Below are positions 54,501 through 64,000 of a DNA stretch of 64,000 bases, piece by piece. The stretch comes from Viola odorata. Lineage: Eukaryota > Streptophyta > Magnoliopsida > Malpighiales > Violaceae. The translations under genes were made by a program, and so were the position numbers. The DNA lies in NCBI GenBank assembly GCA_963691705.1, contig OY829539.1:3908501-3972500 (forward strand), in the 5' to 3' direction. Below the pieces are notes generated by a model. It was not told the DNA's origin. It saw only the letters and a list, made by a program, of their open reading frames with translations, and searched no databases. How positions within the stretch are numbered: position 1 is the first letter of the stretch; every line of letters starts with the position of its first letter.

Positions 54501-54908
54501 AAGAAATAAATTAATCAAAATATAAAAATTGTCAGCTTGTTTGTTTGCTCTGTTTGTTTTCTTGCTGCTCTGCTTTGTGAGTCCAGTTGAAGGCTTGAAG
54601 CAGAGGGAAAGAAAGAAAGAAATGGATGGATGCGAGAAGTGAAATGACGAAGGTGTCCTGAGGATTTAACCTCTGTGCTTGTCACCCTCTGGCCTCTACC
54701 TTTTAAATACAACATATATAATTGGTTTAATCTTGAATCAAACAATTGACAACCGGGCAGCAAATGTAAGAGCACGGAGGAAGAAAGGACAATTAACCAA
54801 TAATATTCGAATATAATTAGTTTTAATTGATATAGCTGTAAATAAATAAAAAATCTCGGATACTCTTAATTTTTACATCAGCAAAAAAAAGAAGTAAAAA
54901 TAAAATGA

Positions 54909-55470
54909 TAACTTCTAATTTTTTTCATTTTTTTTCTTAAGTGGGCCTCATTCAATTTTAATTCTTTTATTCATAAAAGAGTAAAAAATATCGAAGTAAT
55001 TAGAAAAACTAAAATTTGTTTTTTATGACACTAGTAAACATATTGCTAAGTTTTTAAAAATTATTTAAATTTAAAGTTAATATTTCCTTTCTAATCTTAT
55101 TCTTCAATCAAAATGCCTAATCAATTAGAAAAATAAATTTTATTTTTTAACATACTAGTAAAAATATAACTAAGTCTTTTAAATAAATCCAAATCTTTTT
55201 AAAATTTTTATTTTTACATAAATTTAATGTAATATTATATTTTATAATCTTCTTATTGAATTAAAAAAACCGAATTAATTAGGAAAACTAAATTTTATTT
55301 TTTAACATATCGCTGATAATTTTCTAGGTTTTTTAAAAAATTACAATATTTTTGCTAGTGTGCTAAAAAAAATATTTTTCCTATTTGTTTTGGTATTTTT
55401 ACTCTTTTATGGATAAACTATAAAGTAATTAAATTTGAATGAGGCCACTTAAATAGAGAAAAAATAACTA
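54909..55470. mobile_element. Inverted-repeat element (about 560 bp)
   Basis: Left end TTTTTCTTAAGTGGGCCTCATTCAA...CATAAAAGAGTAAAAATA has its near-complement at 55390-55470. The interior is three degenerate direct repeats of about 130 bp (TTAGRAAAACTAAAWTTTRTTTTTTA). No ORF, target duplication not resolved. Confidence 0.6.
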
Positions 55471-55949
55471 GGGTTGACGGTGTATATCTTTTTTTTTTTG
55501 GATTTAATGATCAATTTGTCTAATTTTGGCGTAAAATAAAGTCTGGTGACTAAATGGGGTATTTTTGGATAATTCAGTGGCTAAATTGGTAATAATGGTT
55601 TTATCTAATTAATTTAAACCGGGCCTGTTATTGTTGGGCTTACAGCGTTCTTGGGCCTTAGTCCCACCAGAAAATCACTTGACGAGCCGTTTTTCATTAC
55701 GCAGGAATCTCCCAAACAATTCTACAACCTTCGTCTAGCCTCTCCTCCAAGCTTTTAAAAGGCCCGGTTGGGCCTGCAGCGTTTAAACTATTTTCGAGAC
55801 TAAAGGGACGAAACATTTGATTTTTCTGTACTCATTTTTTTTTGGAAGGAATAAGATACAATATAAAAAAATACAACTATTAATGGTGTTTTTTTTAATA
55901 ATAGGCTATTAATTGTTTTAAGTACATTTTCTTTCCTTTTAGAAAAAAT

Positions 55950-56600
55950 ATGAAAAATGCTTCGAGTTAATAGCTTATGCGGTCATATTTCGATAGAAAA
56001 ATATAAGATTAATATGACAAATAAATAACTAAAATATTTTAGTATTTTAAAAAGAAAAGGACAAATAGAATTCTTTAGTGATGATTAACAAAAAATTCTA
56101 AAATTACCAAATTATACTATTTGGCCTGTGAGATTCCCTTACAATTTACAACCACTAAATGGTCGTGTCTTTTCACATGTTTTTTTAGTAGGCATATACT
56201 GTACACCACTTTTAGAAAAATTATAGAGAATGTTTCGAGTTAATAGCTTATGCGGTCATATTTCGATAGAAAAACATAAAATTAATATGACAAATAAATT
56301 ACTAAAATATTTTAGTGTTTTAAAAAGAAAAGGACAAATAGAATTCTTTAGTGATGACTAACAAAAAATTCTCGAATTCCCAAATTATACTATTTAGCCT
56401 GTGAGATTCCCTTACAATTTTACAACCAGTAAATGGTCGTGTCTTTTCACTTATTTTTTTAGTAGGCATATACTATATACCACTTTTAGAAAAATTATGG
56501 AGAATGCTTTGAGTTAATAGCTTATGCGGTCATATTTCGATGGAAAAATATAAAATTAATATGACAAATAAATTACTAAAATATTTTAGTGTTTTAATCA
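55950..56600. repeat. 273-bp tandem repeat (2.3 copies)
   Basis: The phrase TTCGAGTTAATAGCTTATGCGG starts at 55961, 56234 and (as TTTGAG) 56508. Full units include TCCCTTACAATTT and TGGTCGTGTCTTTTCAC. Non-coding. Confidence 0.92.
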
Positions 56601-57196
56601 AGGAGTAGCAATTAATCATTGTTTTGAGAAAGCTAATTAATCCTACCATGTAGCACCAATTAACTAAAGTAATTAAGCTTTAATTGCCTCCTTGATTTCC
56701 CTTTTTCTGTCCAGCCAACATGGCAAAAGACTTATTGGGTCTTCTAAGCATCACCATTGTTTTTGTTTTTTTTGGTCAAGTGAGTCAGTAGAAGAAGAGG
56801 ATATGATGACAAAAAACCACAGTGATTGGTATGGTATATATTCTTTGGATACTAATTTATGTTTTCTTTTCTTTTTGCTGTACTTGTTTTACAGATGTAT
56901 ACTCAAGAAGAAAAAAGACCCTTTTCTCATCTGAAATAAAAAATATGTCTTTTTGCTGAGAGACTGACTCACTTGACCCAAATCTATTTTGCGAATCTGG
57001 GCGTGAGGGTGTTTTGAAGATCAATGGTTTGAATGTCAAGTGAAGAGACTGAACTATTTCAATTTCCATACTCTTTCGAATAGTTTTTTCTCCTCTTCTT
57101 GGCTTACATATTAGAGTTCATCTGTTTCTCGTAGATAGGTTAGGTAGCCTTTTTTCGCTTGAGTCATGTATGACTTATTCACTTTTTTTTCTTTTC
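56601..57196. other. Intergenic DNA, no gene seen
   Basis: No supported feature. Short frames at 56692-56934 have no domain. Confidence 0.4.
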
Positions 57197-59129
57197 GGTA
57201 ATAGCGAAAAGACCCCTTGTATTATTATTTTTAAAACAAAAACCTTCTCTCACTTTTAAAAACTTTATTCCGCCTCCCATGAACTATGGGTTAATGGCAA
57301 AAGTTTGGTCTCCGTTAGTTAACTTAACAGATTGTCAAAGGTGACCCCTGACAACAGGTTGCAAAGAAAAAAAACCTATAATTAATTTTAAAAATACAGA
57401 AAAATAATATAATTAATTTAAAAAATCCAAAAATACTTTAATTAATTTTAAAAATACTGAAAAATAATGTAATTAATTTTAAAAAATTCATAAAAATACT
57501 GTAATTAATTTAAAAAATTAAAACAAATAATGTAATTAATTTTAAAAAAAACTTGTTATTACATGTAATTATTGCATTTTTATTTTCTTTTTCCCTTTCT
57601 TCCTTCCCTTCATCTTCAACGTTAATTCTCATTTTTCTGTCTCTTTCTGTCTAGTTTATGAAATCTCTATCTTTTTTCCAAAAAATTAGCCATAGAAAAA
57701 TCATGCCTCTGTATTGGGCCGTTCTCTTTCTTTGGATTAAAGACAAATTAGGAAAAAAGGGTTACTGAAATTACTTGGGATTGTTTAAACCTATATTTCA
57801 GATCTGTGTTTAATCTGTACTTTTTTATTAGCAAGATCCATTTAATTGAGATTATGGCGCAGATCTGAAATAGGATTTTTTTTTCTTTTCAGTTTCAATT
57901 TCAATTACACACCTTCCCCTCCTTCCTTCCAAAACTCCATCTTCTCCACAAAATCTAAGCCACCACAACCATCGTCTCTCCTAACCACTCCTCCACCGCC
58001 ACCTATCCGCCGGTCTTCACCTACGACCAACTCGAATCATGCATAACCGCTTCGACCCATCTCTCAAAATCGAAGACGGCAGATTTGGATCGGTATACTT
58101 AGATCATCTCCTAGATAACTAAATTGTCGCCGTCAAGTACCTCCACAAACGTCACCACGTTGCGCCTCTTTCTTTGCCAAATCGTTCTGTAGCGAGATTT
58201 TGATTTGAACGTCTGTAAATCATCCCAATCTCTTGAAACTCCATGACTAGGTGAGACTTGGATAAGGTGGAGATAGCTGTTGTGACCACCGTCGACAACG
58301 ATGCGGTGAATTGAGGCTGGTTGGATCGATAATTGGTGGTAGGAAAGAGAAGAGGAGGAGGGAGGATTCAGAGATGGGTTTGTGTTCATCCCTAAAAATA
58401 CTCATTTCTTGAAGGATGCTTGTTCTAGAGGACTTAGGACAAAGGATGAATGAAATGAATTTCTTTTCTTTTCCCAGATATTATTTTCTATTTTTATTAA
58501 AAAAGATTATTTTTTCAAAATTAATTACATTATTTTTCTAGATTTTAAAAATTACTTATATTATTTTTCTGAATTTTTGAAATTAATTACATTGTTTTTT
58601 TAGATTAATTACATTATTTTCTGAATTTTAAGATTAATTATATTATTTTTTAATTTTTTTATATTAATTACATTATTTTTTGGAATTTTTAAAATTGTTT
58701 TTTTTGGATTTTTTGATTAATTATATTATTTTTTCTAAATTTTTAGATTAATTACATTATTTTTTTAATTTTTAAATTAATTATACTATTTTTCTGTATT
58801 TTTTTAATTAATTACAATATTTTTCTGGATTTTTCTAGATTAATTACATTATTTTTCTGAATTTTAAAATTAATTATATTATTTTCTGAATTTTTTAAAT
58901 TAATTATATTATTTTTGTGAAAAAAGAAAATAAAAATACCTAAAACATTAGATTTTTTTTTTTTTTGCAACCTGCTGTTAAGGGTCACCTTTGACAATCT
59001 GTTAGGTTGACTAATGGAGGCCAGATTTTTGCCATTGACTAATAATTTTGAGGAGGCGAAATAGAGTTTTTAAAAGCTAGAAGAGGGTTTTGTCTTAAAA
59101 AATAGTACAATAGCCTTTTCGCTATTACC
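57197..59129 (+). mobile_element. MULE-like element 3 with captured kinase fragment
   Basis: Inverted ends of about 180 bp: GGTAATAGCGAAAAG at 57197 and CTTTTCGCTATTACC at 59115-59129, with further matches (AGATTGTCAAAGGTGACCC versus GGGTCACCTTTGACAATCT). Inside the ends on both sides are AATTAATTTTAAAAAATACTG-type repeats, then a unique core (57600-58440). Target duplication not clear (TTTCTTTTC versus CCTTTCTAA). No transposase. Confidence 0.75.
58012..58172 (+). pseudogene. Receptor-like kinase N-lobe fragment captured by MULE 3
   Basis: One frame reads FTYDQLESC; the next gives NRFDPSLKIEDGRFGSVY, then a stop, then IVAVKYLHKRHH. This fits the start of a receptor-like kinase domain of the LRK10L/WAK-like type (F.Y.ELEEAT..FD, glycine-rich loop G.G.FG.VY, then VAVK lysine). 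The loop glycines are partly lost (EDGRFGS) and an in-frame TAA follows. A dead gene piece. Confidence 0.62.
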
Positions 59130-59324
59130 CCTTTCTAATTTTAATAAAATCTCTAAAAAAAAGTTGTGTTTTAACATGTCATTTGCAAAAGCAAGTCACC
59201 CATGTGATTTTGTAAAAATAAGTTTTGGGTAAGATTATGGTTCCAAAAAACTACTACGGAATGTTAACCACATCACCATGTTACTTTTGGCCCAAAAGTT
59301 ATGGTTTGTTACTACAACCTTGAT

Positions 59325-59512
59325 TATCAGAACTAGATCGGACCGGCCAGTCCGACTGGTTCAAACAAGATTTTTCACATTTTCGGTTCGATTCAGCTAT
59401 TGGATCGGATATGCATGTGAACCGGGTTCGACCGCTCGAACCAGTCGGTTTTTATCGAATCGGCGAACCAGTCGGTTTTCTGTCAAATGGGCTGGTTAGA
59501 TGAAAATGACGT
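59325..59512. mobile_element. hAT-family fragment (left half)
   Basis: TTATCAGAACTAGATCGGACCGGCC and following GAACCGGGTTCGACC-type sequence match the family of 10521-10968 and 36488-37029, up to a TGACGTCA-centred palindrome at about 59503-59518. The right half and far end were not found. Confidence 0.65.
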
Positions 59513-59519
59513 CATTTTG

Positions 59520-60050
59520 ACCAGTCACATCACCACTCCAACCGATCTCCTCACACCAAACCCATCACCCGATCTCCTCACACCATCACCACTGCCAAAC
59601 ACCAAACCCGCAGCCACCAACCACTACCCTCACTCCATCCCCAACTATTGCCGGCGTGCGGTTGAGGAAAGAAAAGAGAAAAAGAAAGGAAGTAGGAAAG
59701 AGCAAAAGAGAGGAAGAAGAAAGAAAATAGAGAAAAGAAGAAAGAAAAGAAAGAAAAAGGAAAGAGAGAGGAGCGCGACTCAAGTAAGTACTGATGTGGT
59801 GGATGGGGAGTTGGCGAAGTCATGTAGGATAAAAGTCTGCCCTATCCACTAACTTCAAAATAACCATGCACTACATCATAATGAATGCAAGATTTTTTCC
59901 TAAAGAAATGTATTACCAAATCATTCTCACCCTTGGAGCTCTGAATTTGCAGAAGACAAACATAAGAAATGTACTGGAATAACTAGAGGCCTGGGACAGA
60001 TATAAAAAAAAAACTCTTGATGTTGTCTGTCATTTGCTTCACTTGTGTTG
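59520..60050. other. Intergenic, purine-rich tract
   Basis: C/A-rich then a long AG-rich tract (59660-59780). No gene seen. Confidence 0.45.
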
Positions 60051-60056
60051 TTTTCA

Positions 60057-61310
60057 TAGGAACATGGGTGGTGGGCAAGTGCAGAAAGCTAAGTTCATGC
60101 AAGACAACTTCTGGATCACAAGTGAAGTGGCTCTATTTTAATGAATGTGAAGAGCTTTGGTGCTTATGTTGTTTGCCCAAACTGATAATACAATTTTTGG
60201 TTATTTCTTTCTTTCTCATCAAGAGTTGTATCATAGAATTCTTTGTTACTCTAGACCAGGTGAACCCAGGCATTTAGTAGCATATAAATTGTGTGGAGGG
60301 TGGGGACTGAAAAGAAACCTTATTATGCTTTGCAAAAGAAATCTGAATACGGTTCCCATTCCTTTTTTTGTATGCTCTGTGTGTTGTGGCTAATGGGATT
60401 CCCCTCCGACTCTTAATATCCAACTTAGGAATCTTAATACTTTGGGGCAAGTTGGGTTTGCTATACCAAAGCTTATTTTTGAACTTTTTAATTTTTTCAG
60501 CATAATTCAACTTTTGTGAGATGGCTTGATCACACACTTGGTGCTTGTAATTCAAGGCCTTCAGAGTAGCATGGAAGGAGACATGTCATCCATGAATAGC
60601 CCTGTTAAATTTGATGGACCCTGTAAAAGCATATCATTACTTTCTGAACAACGGTAGGATTCCAATCTTGATGAATATCGTGATTTTTTACCTATCCTCA
60701 TTTCTATATCCGGGAAGAAAGTTTGGTTATTCCATTGGTTGGTTACCAAACGTATGAATTGAACTTTTAGGGTCGTTTTAAGGCTATAACTCAGCCATTC
60801 AGCTATGAATTTATCACAGGATGGGTTGAGCTCGGATGGCTAGAAAAGCTAACTTTGACTGTAGGTGGAACCTTTGGTGGCCAAGGTTCCAAATCTTGGC
60901 CTTCTTATTAATTGGACCAGTGACTCCACCTTCCAAACTATTGTTTTTATACAAAACATAAGCCCTATAGCAGTTGCAACAGTTTAATCTCAGTAGGATT
61001 CATTAATAATTTATGTATGCCGTCATTAAAGACTTCTTTCTTCTTTCAGAATGCGAAATTTATGGCAAACAAAAATATTGTTCAAGGCATAGCTTTTCTG
61101 AATAGCAAGTTCTTCACGCAGCAGATGCAAGAACTTCTAAGGTAATAAAGTAAAATTTTTGGCATCGACAACAGTCATGACATTCACATGGAATGAATGT
61201 CTAATGTGTATATATTTTGACCTCTTATTGGAACTGGAGATGACTCCATCTCTATTGGACTAGGAAATTCTCAAGTCACCATCACTTGCAGATCTGGAAT
61301 CAGGTACTGT
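60057..61310 (+). pseudogene. Exon-like islands, unidentified gene
   Basis: Several segments look like plant exons with splice-like borders: about 60060-60120 (GGGQVQKAKFMQDNFWITS), about 60557-60652 (MEGDMSSMNSPVKFDGP, then a GGTAGGATT donor), 61051-61140 (a T/C-rich tract and CAG, then NAKFMANKNIVQGIAFL and FFTQQMQELL, then AGGTAATAA) and about 61263-61308. I do not recognise the family and cannot join the phases with confidence. It could be a real gene with missing ends or a decayed copy. Confidence 0.3.
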
Positions 61311-61364
61311 AGGATTTTCTTAGGGTTTGTGCCTCAAAGAGATTGCAATAGCTTTTAGAGTAAT

Positions 61365-62553
61365 GCTAATGGGGTTGAAAAGAATGACTGAATTCTCAAC
61401 CTGAATGACGTGTCATTCGTCAAAATTACAAAAATGCCAGCCTCTTAAAAGAAAAGTAAGAAAAGAGAAGAACGAATAATTACACTCAACGGTGGCTCTG
61501 ATTGTGCGCCTACTATGCCAGACTAGGCAACAGGAAACCGTCCAAATTAACTTGGAAACAGACTCAGTAAAATAAGTTACACCGAAATGCAAACAAAGGA
61601 AAAGCAAATTGAAAATAACCCAAACGCTACACTCACATTTCACCACGTTCGAGGAGAAGCTATGTTGGGTTTGGAAGGTTTGGAGGGAACCGGTGGTTGT
61701 CGCAAAGATTGCGGTGGCGGTGGCTGGTAAGGAGGGAGGAGGAGAAACTATGTCGGAGGCAAGGAGGGAGCTGTGTCGGGTTTGGAGTGTTTGAGGCAAG
61801 GAGATTGGAGAAGAGAAGCTAGGTTTGACGGGTTGAAGAGGCTGGCATTTTTGTAATTTTGACGAGCCACGCCATTCAGGCTGAGAATTCAGTCATTCTC
61901 TGCAACTAATGGGGTTGCAGAGAATGACTGAATTCTCAGCCTGAATGACGTGTCATTCGTAAAAATTACAAAAATGCCACCCTCTTAAAAGAAAAGTAAG
62001 AAAAGAGAAGAACGAATAATTACACTCAACGGTGGCACTGAGCAATCTATTCCCAACCAAGATACATCCTTACAATGACGAAGCTGACCACCAAAATCCC
62101 ACTGGACAAAGCTACCAAAATTGGCTTCAGTGGCTCCGATTGTGCGCCTACTGCGCCAGACCAGGCAATAGGAACCCGTCCAAATTAACTTGGAAACAGA
62201 CCCAGAAAAATAAGTTACATCGAAACGCAAACAAAGGAAAAGCAAATTGAAAATAACCCAAACGCTACACTAACATTTCACCACGTTCGAGGAGAAGCTA
62301 TGTCGAGTTTGGAAGGTTTGGAGGCAAGCGGTGGCTGTCGATTGCGGTGGCGATCGCAAAGATTGCTGTGGCGGTGGCTGGCAAGGAGGGAGGAGGAGAA
62401 GCTATGTCGGAAGCAAGGAGGGAGCTGTGTTGGGTTTGGAGTGTTTGGAGGCAAGGAGATTGCAGAAGAGAAGCTAGGTTTTTGACGAATGATGTGGCTG
62501 TGCCACGTCATTCAGGCTAAGAATTCACTCATTCTCTTCAACCCCATTAGCTG
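61365..62553. mobile_element. Head-to-tail dimer of an inverted-repeat element
   Basis: Two similar units, about 61365-61907 and 61908-62553. Each starts AATGGGGTTGMARAGAATGACTGAATTCTC and ends with its near-complement (GAATTCASTCATTCTCT). They share the middle junction TAATGGGGTTG. Within each unit is a G-rich block (GAGGAGAAGCTATGTYGRG, GGTGGCGGTGGCTGG) that may be host-derived. The second unit has an extra stretch near 62041-62130. No transposase. Confidence 0.78.
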
Positions 62554-63444
62554 GACGGATTGAAGATGACAACAAACAAACATACACCATACATATACTA
62601 GTACATGTAATGGAAACGTGAGGGGCCGGCCAAAGCGTCGGCGCCCTTGTGCTGGTGGCACCATGTTAGCTGTCGATGACCGTGACCCGGTTGTATATGT
62701 ATTTTGATATTTCTGAGTTGTGTAGTTAGGATTAGGAATCTGCTTCTTTCAAGTTTTAACCCATTTTTTAGTACCCCAAGAACAGACCAAAAATTAAAAG
62801 TCACTGAATCACCATTATTACCAACCATCCTGATCCACCCCGCACCCTCAAAACCAAATGGCTCTCCCTACCTTTTCTTGCCATTCTGTCTCCTCCCTTC
62901 ATCTGTTCAGCTCTACCTATGTTATTATTCACTGCATTACACATTCCCACCCGATACTTAACCTCACCCACCTTGTCCAATCATCAATGAGATTAATAAA
63001 GACAAATAATGAGAAAACCTCATGGTGTTGTGGTATCCACCAAAAATACGTGAAATGCCAGCAACACCCCCATGCCTGCTCCTGGTCGTCCAATAATATG
63101 CCAGTGAAATTGATGAGCAACAATAATCTGACAATAAAATTTGAGTGGAAATCAAAAGTGATAAAAATTCCAAACAAACATGATGACAGAGGCTAACATA
63201 TTTCGTCAAAACATTTCTGCAGCTTTAAACTATATCCAAGATATACCTACCACACACGCAAGCATAAATTTAGGGCAACACGGTTACACGCATCCAACCC
63301 GTTTGCGCGTCTTTATTTGTTGAAAGGACATTTTTAGGTCAAACCTTAGGCACCAAGACCCACAATAAAGGTGTTGAATGGTAGGCTAGCTCCAAATGAA
63401 TAGGGCTAGAAGGGCACATATGAATCCACATGTTAATTCAAAAC
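62554..63444. other. Intergenic DNA, no gene seen
   Basis: Includes short open frames on both strands without recognisable domains. Nothing else supported. Confidence 0.4.
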
Positions 63445-63693
63445 CTCACTGTACTTGAAAACACAATCATAAAGCCGTCCTCCAAGAAACTGAGCAACCT
63501 CTGGATGTTTAACCTATTTCAAAAGATGGGGTGGGGCAAAAGTTATGTCATGAAATTACCACAATCCAATAAAGCAACGCCCGTTAACTGAAATCCAGCA
63601 GTAGGAACTAGATAGTTACCATCCCAATCTTGAGAGAATCACACTTAAACTGAGCATAAAGATTTGTCTCTATCCCGACCCTGTCAGCCAAAA
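63445..63693 (-). CDS. Two consecutive exons of an unidentified minus-strand gene
   Basis: Exon at 63445-63513 encodes 23 residues (VKHPEVAQFLGGRLYDCVF, then KYSE) with an AG acceptor and a GT donor and no broken phase. The exon before it ends at 63620 (donor GTAACT) and reads VGIETNLYAQFKCDSLKIGM, with a GACAG acceptor just upstream near 63679. The two join in phase. I do not recognise the family. The gene probably runs past the window edge upstream and its last exons lie left of 63445. Confidence 0.4.
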
Positions 63694-64000
63694 GTAACAA
63701 ACTTTGTGAGGGATATGCTGATCAACTCTATATTCTAGCCATTCTTGAAGCATATCCAAAACAACTAGCTGTCTTGAGAAGATTCTTGCCAAGGTATATT
63801 TGCTACAGTCAATCATCTCATCAATTTAGTCTTCGGTATGCTATAAAGATTGGTCAGCTGATCATTTGCTATCATCTACTGGCTTAGAGCCATAACAAAG
63901 GGTAATAGAACAGCATACTTCAAAACTAAGATCGTCTCATCCATCAATGACAATGATGCGAATGACCTTCAATATGGTGCTATCTATTGAAACAAAAGCA
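63694..64000. other. Right edge, unassigned
   Basis: Probably intron or upstream part of the minus-strand gene at 63445-63693. An open plus-strand stretch (63705-63788) ends in a donor-like AAGGTATAT, but I cannot support it as a gene. Confidence 0.3.

Noticed and set aside
54515..54775. 86-codon minus-strand frame
   Set aside because: No domain, low-complexity surroundings, no conservation signal visible.

Overview
This is nuclear DNA from a flowering plant, most likely a eudicot. The genes I recognise are plant families (fasciclin-like arabinogalactan protein, patellin, GT31 galactosyltransferase N-terminus, NRPB8, RBR E3 ligase). They have GT-AG introns and sit in AT-rich DNA full of plant-type transposons. 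I cannot name the species. No bacterial, organellar, CRISPR or tRNA feature was found.

Region by region. (1) 0.5-5.8 kb: a young Ty1/copia element (Tork/Tnt1-like) on the minus strand, inserted into one copy of a tandem SINE-like repeat. (2) 6.1-8.1 kb: a Mutator-like element with ~270-bp inverted ends that carries the 5' part of a patellin (SEC14) gene. (3) 8.2-8.85 kb: a small intact gene of unknown function. (4) 10.5-11.0 kb: a non-autonomous hAT element with a perfect 8-bp target duplication. (5) 11.4-35.1 kb: one fasciclin-like arabinogalactan (FLA) gene split in two by a 22,969-bp nest of retrotransposons. The outer element A (Tat-type Ty3/gypsy derivative without pol) carries in its left LTR two ~2.5-kb solo LTRs, B and C, in opposite orientation. 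C is itself split by D, a nearly intact, very young 11.3-kb Tat element. Every insertion named here has an exact 5-bp target duplication, so the order is firm: FLA, then A, then B and C, with D in C last. (6) 36.5-37.0 kb: a second hAT-type element of the same family. (7) 37.2-39.8 kb: an intact NRPB8 gene (RNA polymerase I/II/III subunit). (8) 40.0-41.2 kb: a second Pack-MULE, with perfect 9-bp target duplication and a captured galactosyltransferase first exon. (9) 41.5-43.0 kb: a 5'-truncated L1-type LINE. (10) 44.4-49.9 kb: a broken second NRPB8 copy, a broken RBR E3 ligase copy, a 0.7-kb inverted-repeat element, and an intact RBR E3 ligase gene. (11) 50.6-54.1 kb: a small MITE, a fossil copia gag, and five exact 360-bp tandem units, each derived from the 5' part of a GeBP-like gene. 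(12) 54.9-62.6 kb: AT-rich DNA with several inverted-repeat elements, including a third MULE-like element holding a dead receptor-kinase fragment and a head-to-tail MITE dimer. (13) 60-64 kb: exon-like islands on both strands that I could not identify.

Genes that look functional: the 8.2-kb gene, NRPB8 and the intact RBR ligase. Most of the rest is transposon sequence or gene debris. The main themes are repeated capture of host gene pieces by MULEs, and two Tat elements that carry an antisense spliced gene, one of which has lost its own pol but kept that gene.
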